From Odontocerum albicorne (lineage: Eukaryota; Arthropoda; Insecta; Trichoptera; Odontoceridae), in the NCBI GenBank assembly GCA_949825065.1, contig OX463842.1, positions 3,853,191-3,917,190 on the forward strand: DNA of 64,000 nucleotides, given 5' to 3'. Shown here one piece after another: positions 38,101 to 50,100 of the stretch. The notes beneath the pieces were generated by a model that was given only the letters and a program-made list of their open reading frames with translations, was not told where the DNA came from and ran no database searches. Each line of letters opens with the position of its first letter. The first letter of the stretch is position 1. Position numbers and translations under genes: made by a program.

Positions 38101-41100
38101 CCCATGTGCAGCTTCAGGGAGGTAAAGAGATAGTAATCTAAAGGTGCTAGGTCAGGGGAATGCGCGGGATGGTTCAGGACATCCCATTTAAACGAGGTGA
38201 GCAGTTCCTTCGTGGCGTTGGCCATGTGTGGTCTTGCATTGTCGTGCAGCAGGCAGACTCCCTTTGTCAGCATGCCTCTCCTCTTGTTCTAAATCGCCCT
38301 CCGCAATTTTTTAAGGGTCTCACAGTATCTTGCAGAGTTGATGGTCTCCCCTTGAGGCAAATATTCAATTCAAATTATGCCTTGACAGTCCCAAAACACG
38401 GATGCCATGATTTTCTTGGCTGAAATTGTGGTTTTGAACTTTTTGGCGGAGGGTGAAGAGGTGTGACGCCACTTTTGAGACTGCCTTTTGGTTTCAGGCG
38501 TGTAGTGTGCAACCCAAGTTTCATCTCCAGTAACGATGGAGCGGAGAAATTAATCTTCATGGAGTTTGCAGCGCCTCAAAAACTCTTGCCTTTTTACAAA
38601 ATTTCGCACTTGGCGGGAGATTGGTTTGACATTTTTCACGAAACGTGTTGTCGCGTCGACACTTCTCAACGTACTGACCTCGAACCGGCCTCGTTGCGGA
38701 GGGGAAGGGTCAGGCTACACGGAAGTGTAGCCAACATATCGAAAATAAAATCCATCCGGTCGTGAGAGCCTCAGTACACTTACTTTCTGGATACGCCTCG
38801 TATATACGCGCAAACTTTTTCTTAAGGTTAAGCTTTTGAACCTGAGTGGTATGTACAAGTACGACTATATTACATCTGACGCATTAAAAGTTAAAGAGTG
38901 GTTTTTACAAAGAAGTACATTAATTTATTATTGTTTTAGATTTACTGCATATATTTAGCAAGTGTTGGTTATCTGTATCTGGTCTATCTCTTTGTGGATC
39001 TGAGGATCTTTATCAGCAAGGCGCAGAAGCACCACAAAGAAAAGAGGAAGAACGAAGAGGCCTACGATAATATGATGAAATTAGCTGAGGTAATTTTTAT
39101 CTGCATTAATCCTTTTTATTAAGTTATACGAGTATTTATAAGCTTTTGTTTATAGCTGAGCGAAATAAACAAGAATGCAAGTTATCAATATTGAATGGAT
39201 GTGCCGTAGTCAACACCTAGGTGTCCATGTTTCGATTCCTGGTGTGTCCAAAACTAGTGTAGTTTTCAGTCCAATTTTCATATGAAATAATTGTTATGCT
39301 TGCGTTTAACAATTACCTTAAAAATACTTCAAGTGGTTTAGAAATGACAGGTGTTACTGAATAGAACGTAGGTCTCGGCCACACAGGTAGGAGCCTCGCT
39401 TGGTGCTTAGAGCTACGCTGCGACCTAGGTGACATATCCTAGCGAACCAATGCACCCCATACTATCGCAATGGCCACACTGCACCCTACGTGACTATTAA
39501 AGAAACCTAGTAGCGTAGTTCTAAGCACCAAGCGAGGCTCCTACCTGTGTGGCTGAGGCCTTATAAAAAACACATAACTGCTAAATATTGCAAGATATTG
39601 GGAAAAATACTTTGATGGATTAAATACAATAAATTGAAAATACAATACTTATTGCAGGTAGAAACTCTTGATGGCCCACTGACCTTCACGTCCCTCGAAG
39701 ACGAAAGCAATTCGAAGCAACCTCCATGTACGGTTGAGTTGCCGCGTCCAGTTATACCTCTGGAACACCCTTACTGTTTCAGCCAAGGAAGGCACGCGGG
39801 AAGTTTTTATCTGAAACTTGGAGCTGCTGGTAAGTCACACCATTTTCAATCCCTATTTGCATTCACAGTTTTAATTTTAACTTTTACTATTTAAGGTAAA
39901 TATATGGTCTTTCAAATTGACCCATTTTTTTAATTCTTGGATAAAATACAGATGGCGATGGCGTCGCGAACTTGACTGGGTCTTGTGACACTTGAGAAGT
40001 GTAATGTATGACATTTATAAAAATGAAGTCGTATACAATACAACAACGCGTTCAAATTGTTAAATTATTTTATAAAAATGGGCGTTCAGTGAAAAATGTT
40101 TTTAGAAAATATTTGCGGGTTGCTTATCGTCCATCTGAAAGCACTATCAATCGAATTGTTAAAAACATTCAAGGAACTGGTTCGGTGGAAGATAAAAGAA
40201 GAGAAATATATAGCCGTAGCGGTCGTTCACAAGATCATGTTGATTTGGTCCAGCATCGTGAAAGTGTTGCTGAAGACCCAGAAATGTCCATTAGCTGACG
40301 TTCACAACAAGTTGGACTCAGTGAATCCACAACATGGCGTATTTTACGAAAAGATTTAGGCACATAAGGTTCAAATAACACAGGAACTAAACCCATTAAA
40401 TCATGCAAAACGTCATGTATTTGTCAATTGGGTCAAAGAACAACCAGATGAATTAAAAAAAACGCTCAATTTGATACACCCTATAGATGAAAAATGTTTA
40501 CATTTGTGTATGTATTAATTTTGTTTGGTAGCCCAAAAATTTCCTGACAAAAAAAACAACTCTCTTATCAAGACACACTTATTCTCAATAACACTTCAAT
40601 ACATTGAACACGAACCCACCACGAAATTATGTTCAGAATTCATAATCGGATCTAAATACTAAATACCAAATCTGAACAACTTTCTTCTGAGAAAATAAGT
40701 ATTTATATTTGAATTTCATGCAAATTTGTCGACTTTTTTTTTAATTAAATAAGGGACGACGCATGATTACGTAACCTCACATTTGGGTTTCTAGCATATG
40801 AAGTCCGATTCACGAAATTTCGAGGTATTTATGATTTAGGTCAGACTATGATTTGTAACAAATATATTTAGTAAGATATGACAGTAATATATGATATGCC
40901 GTCTCAGTATTATTTATAAGGATGACGTGTACAGCTTTAGGCAGACAATCCATTTTCGAATGCCTTATCAAAATATTTGATGTTGTATTATGAACACTAC
41001 ACTAAAAAACCGAATGTGTTACTATCACATTTCGGTAGACCTACAAAGGTTTATATGTAGTTCGTCTTCCTTGATAAGTTTTCTGCGGTTTTCTTACCAA

Positions 41101-44100
41101 ATATGTTTTTCTGAAAATATTTAGATGCGAGGAAATATCTAATCTAATGGTTGCAACTACTTCATTTATATCCTTACACTCAAATTATGTGAGTATATGT
41201 ATATACAGTACCCGGCGGTAAATAATATACACCGGGCTTAAGAAAGAGGCTTACGGCCATAATCGGCTAACTTCGGATTTGTAGAGTGTTGTTTCTGTCA
41301 TTTATACACGTGTTTGAGAGCGTCGTCTCTGTCACGCGATGCGCTAACGCGAGACTGTTAGCGCATCGCGTGACAGAGATGACGCTCTACAAAACCGAAG
41401 TTAACCGATTATGGCCGACAGTCTCTTTCTTAAGGCCGATGTGTATATTAAAGTAACTTTTTTTAATTTTGGTCCACATAGTTCTGATTCCAAGTATACA
41501 GTTTCGAAACCGTATATGTATTCTGTAAGTATACGACTAAATATGTATAAATATGCTCCAGTATTTTGCTTGGGCCACCTGATCCACGGCGCCCTGATGC
41601 TGAGCGTGCAGGCCACCTTCCTGCAGTCCGACACCGAATGCGGGAACGTGGTGGTACTCGTTCTGGATGTGATCTACCCCATGTACTCCTTCTGTCAGCT
41701 GTTCTTCATCTTCAAATACTCCAACGTTATTATTTTGAAAAGCAAGGTAAGTTCTGATTTTTTATTATTTTCCGATTATTTTTTTTCTGTTTCTTTAAAA
41801 ATTATACATATAACCGAAGTCATGGGTATACCCCCGAAAACTGGACGGAAAAAATGTCTATGTCATTCGAGGGAAGTGTTAAAGCACACAGCGCGGGGTT
41901 AAAACCAGCGACGAGTACCCGTAAGTTAAGAGGACAGAAAACCAGACTTTTCTATTTCGACACACATCCGTCGCCTCTTCTATATTCGTACACCTTCTCA
42001 TAAATTTGCGCTATGTATTTGTTTTGTTAGCCTTTTTTCCTCGTTTGGCTAACTTAACCTCATCTAAGGCAAAATAGAGGGTCGAGGAGGTGCCGGCAGG
42101 AGGCAAACCTCCTGGCTCCGCAATATACGTGATTGGACTGGTATAACATAGGGAGCGTCGGGGATCGTTTTCGGGCTGCTGGGGACAAAGCTATCTACTC
42201 TCAGGTGATATTCAACGTTGGGGGGACCTGACATGACACTGGGAAGAAGAAAAAGCCTTTTTTTCATTTATTCGTTTGCATTTAACCAAGTACACAAAAG
42301 AATTAAAATAAATATTTTGATAGCATCCGATTAACCTTGATTCTTATATAAATCATGTGAAACCTGTATTTCTGTGATTTGACATCTTATTTACTTTATA
42401 TCTTTTCACTGGCAGGGAATCTGAGATTGTTTATGCGTTTTCTTTTCTCTATTTTCAATATTACTGCTTATTTGTTTCAATGTTTGGTATTATAGTTTGT
42501 GTGTATGAACATAATTTTTCATGTGTGATTTTATATTTTTAACTTGGACTCTTATTTGCTTTTATCTTTTTCACTGGCAGGGAATCTGACATTGTTTATG
42601 CGTTTTCTTTTCTTTCTTTCTCTATTTTCAATGTTACTACTTATTTGTTTCAATGTTTTATATTATAGTTTGTGTGTATGAACATCATTTTTCATTTGTG
42701 ATTTTATATTTTCAACTTGGACTCCTATTTGCTTTTATTTTTTTCACTGGTAGTGAATCTGAGGTTGTTTATACGTTTTATTTTCTTTCTTTCTCTATTT
42801 TCAATGTTACTACTTATCTGTTTCAATGGTTTGTATTATATTGTAGTTTGTGTGTATTGACATCATTTTTCATTTGTGATTTTATATTTTTAAACATAGA
42901 CTCTTATTTGCTTTTCTCTCTTTTCACCGGTAGGGAATCTGAGATTTTTTATGCGTTTTCTTTTCTTTCTTTCTCTATTTTCAGTGTTACTACTTATTTG
43001 TTTGAATGTAACATATGTTTTGTATTATAGTTTGTGTGTGTGAACACCGTTTTTCATTTGTGATTTTATATTTTTAAACTTATACTCTTATTTGCTTTAC
43101 TCTTTTTCACTGTCAGTGGATTTGAGGTGGTGTGTGTATGTATTTGGGTTTGGTTTTTTTTACATTTTTTTTATATTACAGCTTATTTAATGTCATTTTT
43201 ATTTTATAGTTTATGTGTTTAAGCTTGTGTGTTTGCAGCCGAGCTCGCCCTCCTGGTGCCTTATCATGGGAATGTGTCTTGGCTGGGTGACTTACTTGAA
43301 TGTGCTTTATCTTTCTTTGCCAGAGCATATGTGCATGATTGCAGAATATATATTTGCATGCTATTTTTTTATTGGTGATTGCATCATATTATTGTATTTT
43401 TGAATTAATTGTATTCACAACTTATTTACTGTAATTTTTTTTGTTTTTAATGTACGTGTACGAGACAGAAAATAGCTGATATCCTCGAGGTGGGGCTCGC
43501 CCTCTATCGGTGGGAGTGTATCTTCACTGGGGGGATTTTGATATATTCTCTCTTAAATGTATTTGTTTCTCCGTTATCTTTAAATATACGAGTATATTCA
43601 ACGTCGGGATATGTGTAGATACTATGTTGCTGTCAATAAACTTCAAAATGGTCTTTCAAATTGAGCGTTTTTTTTTATTCTTGGATAAGACACAGATGGC
43701 GTCGCCAACTTGCCTGGGTCTTGTGACATTTGAGAAGTGTAATGTATGACATTTATAAAAATGGAGTCGTATACAGTACAACAACGCTTACAAATTGTTG
43801 AATTATTTTATGTATAATATAATCTCCGGAAACTGTGATGTTAATTGGCCACCAAAATCATGTGATCTGACACCATTGGACTATTTTCTCTGAGACTACG
43901 TGAAAAATCAGGTCTATAAAAATAACCCCCAATCAATTCCTGAGCTGAAGGATGAAATTATTCGCGTTATTGGTGAGTTAGAACCGCAATTATGCTAAAA
44001 TGTCATCGAAAATTTTGACAAAAGAGTGGACATCTGTGGAGCTGCAAAAGGTAGACATTTGGCGGATATTGTTTTTTGTGTTTAAATGTCATACATTACA

Positions 44101-47100
44101 CTTTAACGATCAATAAAAAGTTGTTTGAAATACAAGCAAATTGTATGTTTTATTCAAGAATTAAAAAAAAATTAAATAAAAAAACCGCTCAATTAGAAAA
44201 ACCCTTTATTTACTTAAATATTTTTTTTGTTTTCGCTATCAATAAACGAGATTATAATTATTTATTTTTACATAGGAACTGGGCCATTTCGCGCTCATGC
44301 ACTGCATCGCCAGCAGCCTCTGCTTCTGGATATGGACGATCATCAGAGAGACGATGGACACCTTGAAAATGTATGCTAAGGAGGACAAAGTTGGTAAGAA
44401 TTATTTTACTTAAATTTGTCGTTTTTTGCATTAATACTGTGGAAATACTCAAAGAAATTGTTAGAATTATATTAGAAGATATATTAATGTGTAAGAGGTG
44501 AAGGACGTATGTTAAGATAGGAAAGTCTAGGAATCTGTCCTCTCTGCATACTCTGATAGGGAAATGGCGTGATGATATGTATGTAATAAATAAATAAAGT
44601 ATGCTATGTTTGAGATACAAAACTTATTTTGCCATTCGTTGATAGAAAATTTTATTCTTTTTCTGTACACAATTTATTCTTTTAATTGATTTGAGTGTAG
44701 TTTTTTTCGGAAACGTGTCGGTAGACTTGACATAGTAAATTCACCACTTATCCGGACCTTTGTGCATCGAGATTTTGGAAAGATGTCGGTAGACTTTATA
44801 CAATAGATTGATCACTAATCGGACCCTTGTGTATCGAGTTTTTGGAAACGTGTCGGTAGACTTGATACAATAGATTGACCACTAATCCGGGCATTTGTGT
44901 ATCGAGTTTTTGAAAACGTGTCGGTAGACTTGATACATTATATTGACCAGTAATCCGGACCTTTGTGTATCAAGTTTTTGGAAACGAGTCGGTAGACTTG
45001 ATACAATAGATTGACCACTAATCCGGACATTTGTGTATCGAGATTTTGGAAACGTGTCGGTAGACTTGAAACAATAGATTGACCACAAATCCGTGCATTT
45101 GTGTATCGAGTTTTTGGAAACGTGTCCATAGACTTGATACAATAGATTTACCGCTAATCCGGACAGTTGTGTATGGAGTTTTTGGAAACGTGTCAGTAGA
45201 CTTGATACAATAGATTGACCACTAATCCGGACATTTGTGTATGGAGTTTTTGGAAACGTGTCAGTAGACTTGATACAATAGATTGACTACTAATCCGGAC
45301 ATTTATGTATCGAGTATTTGGAAACGTGTCAGTAGACTTGATACAATAGATTGACCCCTAATCTGGACCTTTGTGTATCGAGTATTTGGAAACGAATCAG
45401 TAGACTTGATACAATAGATTGACCACTAATCCGGACATTTGTCTATGGAGTTTTTGGAAACGTGTTGACAAACTTGATATAATAAATTCACCACTAATCC
45501 GAACCTTTGTGTATCAAGCTTTTGGAAACGTGTCAGTAGACTTGATACAATAGATTGACAACTAATCCGGACATTTGTGTATGGAATTTTTGGAAACGTG
45601 TCGGTAGAATTACACTAATCCGGACATTTGTGTATCGAGTTTAGCCTCATTGCTATACCTACTAAAATCCGTGTACCTCACATAGATTTATACATTTAAA
45701 AAAACAATATTTTTTAAATATAAGTGATCGAGAAATTCTAACGAAAGTATGGTTGGATCAAGTGAATGATATTTTGAAAGATGAAAACGTTCAAAGAAAA
45801 ATCGTATCAATAGGAAGAGATCCCAACGATGCCAATAACAGTGTTGAACTATATGTTGTTGAAAGTAATGAGGCTTACAACATTGTCAGACAGAAGAAAG
45901 GTGTTTGACAATACAACATTGTTAAATATTGTGTTTTAATAGTCCGGAACTACCTCAGCTGGTTAGTTCACTTATCATTTGTAAAACTCTTCCATAACAA
46001 GACTGCACAGATTGAGTAATCAATATGGGCATTGTGTGGATTTTCATATGGTTTTGGATACTTAAAAAGAAGTAAAGGGAAGAAGTCGTTCATGCCGGGA
46101 TGAATTGATTGAATTGTGTGGATTTACTTTTATGTTCGACTTGTAATGTTTTTTTTCCTTTTGTATAACACTGCGTACATGTCAATGTTGAATTCTATAT
46201 GTTGTTTATATTTTAATCTTTGTATCAAAAAGATAATTGGACCTTTGAAATAAAATCAAATAAAGTGAAGGTATATGGATACAGAAGAAATAAAGGGTGT
46301 GTGTCGAAATAGAACAAACTGGCGCTCCATGTTCTCTGCCTACCCCGACAGGGAAATAGCGTGATATTATTGTATTATATAGTATTATACTTTCGTTGTA
46401 TACAATACATTTCGTTGTCATTTGGCAATCTCTTCCAACTAACCAGAAATATGTTAAAATGCTCTTAGTAAAAACCAAAGTGGGATCCTCTTTTAAAAAT
46501 CTGGGTTTTCTCGAGATTGAACCAACCTCCGGGCTGGGAGACAGCTGTCTATCCAACTAGACCACGGAGGTCATCATGGTTGATATGTATGTATTATATA
46601 ACAAACCAGAAAAGAAGTCCAGTTCATTTTTTTGTTTGTTTTGAAATCGTGTTAACATCTTACACCTTCTCTTTTACAGAAAAGAGATGGTTTCCCTTGG
46701 AAAACGCACTGGAGAATATGACCTTGACTCACCACCATACTCCAGTCTCCATGTCCCTACGCAGGACTCTCACCATCAACAACAGCTCCTGCTCGCTTCA
46801 GGATGGTGTGGATCTGGTCTTCCACAAGCTGTCTCCGTACCTGTACCCTTTTACTATCGAGTACAGCATTCTTATTGGTAAGTTGGTGCGATCAAATTAA
46901 ACTCTCAGTTAAAAGTTGACATATTACGCTACTTAGGTAAACAATTCTTGCTTTTTTAATAGAGTATGATGTATGTATTTTTAATAGAGTATTGTTTACT
47001 TAGGCAGCAGAGTATCCCAAGATTGTCGATCAAAGGCAGAAATAATAAGTAGGGTCCAACAGGCAAGAGTTGATTTTAACAAGAAATCCAAGATATTTGA

Positions 47101-50100
47101 ATCTCCTAACATTGATATCAATGTTAGGAAGAATTTAGTGAAAACTCTTATCTGGAGTGTGCTGCTGTATGGCTGCGAAACGTGTACCTTCAGCCAGAGT
47201 GAGTCGGGACGTCTGGCTGTCTTTGAAATGTGGTGCTACAGGCGCATGGCCAGGGTTCATTGGTCAGATCACATCCGAAATGACGAAGTATTGAGGGGGG
47301 TTGGAGAAACAAGGCAACTCCTAAATAGAGTTGCCCAACAACGATCCAGTTGGATAGGTCATAACATCAGGCACTCAGGCCTGCTCCTTACCATCGTCGA
47401 GGGAATGATTGAGGACAATAACCATAGAAGCCGCCCTAGATATAGCTACATGGACCGGGTGATTCGGGATGTGCGCTGCGGCAGCTACCAGGAGATGAAG
47501 AGACTGGTGGATGACAGAGATGAGTGGAGGGATCGAGTGCTTGGTGCAGACCAATCCTAGTATTGTAACCCAGAAAAAAAATGATGTATATTTTAAAAGT
47601 TGTATAACTTGGACTTAAAATAAAGAACCATTTTTTTAATAAAAATTATACTCGTATATGAGTAATTGAACACGTCACTTTTTTCTCGTCGTTCCAATTT
47701 TAATTCATTTAACGCTAATCTATATCCCATGGTATCTATTTTTTTATGAACTATTTTTCAGTTATACAAAATGAGCTTAATACTAAGTTGACATCTTCGG
47801 ACTTGGCGTCTATTATAATGGGCACAGAGTTCATATGCTTTGTAAGCAACTTGTGGTATATTATTATTCCCAATGATAACAAATGAAGTGTAGGGTACTG
47901 TATTATCGACTTGAACATTTTGAGCACACTCTATTTATTTTATTTATTTTTATTTAATTTTCACTTTTATTGCTGCATCGCGACTGCAGCGGAAATGAGA
48001 CTTATGGACGGTCGTCGTAAGACTATATCGCTGGCAGGCCGGCCTCTGCATTGCGCAAACTCCCGAAAATTGTGGTATTTCGCAAGGTGTGAGCACATGC
48101 AGTGGCGGAAAATGGCGCTTTCGATGAGTGATTGATCGTTCATAATAAGGGTCCTTTTCAAAATAAATCATATTCTCAGCTCTCTCTACCTACTGTGTTT
48201 TACTCGAGACCTCCTATATCTGCCTAAGAGGAATATCTTCACCCCGCTACCTTCTTTCATCGATCTACGCCACTGAACGTGAGCTGAATTCTCCGAGCAT
48301 TGCGCAGCAGCTATCCACCTATGATACAGTTCTTTGTACCGGTGCCGTACAATGTTAATCTAAAATTCAAAACAATATTAATGACTCTTAAAAAAAAAGC
48401 ATTTGGTAATTAATATATTTTTATATATTTCAGTTGGAATCTTCTACATTCTGTGGCAAAACATTGGCAAATGTCCCAAGGAGTTGATGGACGAGGGTAG
48501 TAACTACCATGATAAGGAGGAGTGGGCCAGCTCCAAGTCCTCGTGGGATACAGAACACTGCAAGTAAGGAAACCATAAGTCTTAATCACGCTGGCCATCA
48601 TAGATTAATGCATCCCCTCGTGTATAGGCCATGCAGTATAGCATCTCATCGTATCGGATACCGGACAATATGCCTTTATCTCGGATTATTGAAAGCTGAC
48701 GGATGCTAAACACAAACAACGGTCACTCGATTGGGAATAATAGAACCAATATACCATATCCAGTTGATGTATTCAAGGATGATGTGGTCCTTAGTCAATT
48801 TATGATTCGACTTCTAAATTCGACAAAATTGACCATTTTTTATTATTTATTTATTTAATTAACGACACAACAGTGTCTTTATATACAAATGAACATGTGA
48901 CAGGTTATAAAGTATTTAAAATTATTGACAAATAATACAAAACTTTATCTTAAACTAACATAAAGATACAAAAAGCAGTAGTAATAATAAATTACAGTCA
49001 TCGTTTTAAAATTATTTAATAATCTTTGAGAATTTTGTGGGAATTTTATGGATAGATATTGAGATATAAAAACACATGGCCTCATTATTAGAACGAGATG
49101 CAAGTTGCTTTGCAGAATTAAAAGCTTTATACATATTGATGCAGGGTTACTCAACTCCAGAGGCAAAGTATTATCCTTAATGTTTTGTTTATATTATGTT
49201 ATTTATGTTAATAAAGGAGAGCACAAAGTAAGTAGCTATTTTTAAATAATGTTGTGATATTCTGGTGAATACTATATATACTTATATTAAAAATATCTAA
49301 ATTGTTGCAAAACTCGTTTTCAAGTCTTTGCATTGCATTTATAAAATTTGCATTGCATTTATAAAATATATCTTCGAAACATGAACAAATTTTACTTATT
49401 TTATCGTTTTTTTTTTTTAAATATTACAAATAAGATCAGAATCAAATGTATACCCCAGAAAAATACATGGAAAATGACTAATTTAATTCGAGGGTAGTAG
49501 TTAAGTGCGGGATTCGAACTATCAAATTTCCGTACTTTCAGTCTGTTATCTCATTTACCCACAATGAACATTTTTGTATCGCATACTAATACGGTGTTGA
49601 AGCGGTAAAAATGCGTGTTTTGCGAAGAATGTCTGGTATTAAATTGTTAGTCAGTGTAAAAAATTATCGAATAAAAGATAACTCTTTGTTAACCTTTCCC
49701 TTCCTGTACTTAAAAAAATCCGCGCGTTCGGGTGCTGTGTATTCAATACATATCAATATACACATGTAAAAATGAGCGATTTAAAATCGGAAAAATAATA
49801 ATGTTCATAGCCAATCGCTTAAAAATTAATTAAATTTGAAGTCAAAAGTGATAATAATGGAAATTTTATTGCTGAAAACATGAAAAAAACATCGGCCGAC
49901 GTTCACCAAACGGGCGAAGAGACCACCTCAAATGAATGCCCGAGAGCTACTAAAGCGAGAGAAGTGAGTGAACTGAGATTCTATTTCTTGCGTTCCCATA
50001 TTCCGAAGTAGAGTGATACGTGAATAGCGTCGCTTCCTCACCCATAGCGGTTTTTTTAGAATGAATATACGTACGTCACACACGTTTGATTTTATTGGTG

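Noticed and set aside
41566..41757. 63-codon ORF overlapping exon 8 in another frame
   Set aside because: Shadow of the otopetrin frame, which has the conserved S3-S4 sequence and fits both splice phases.
44882..45142. 86- and 63-codon minus-strand ORFs
   Set aside because: Frames through the 68 bp tandem array, not conserved between units.
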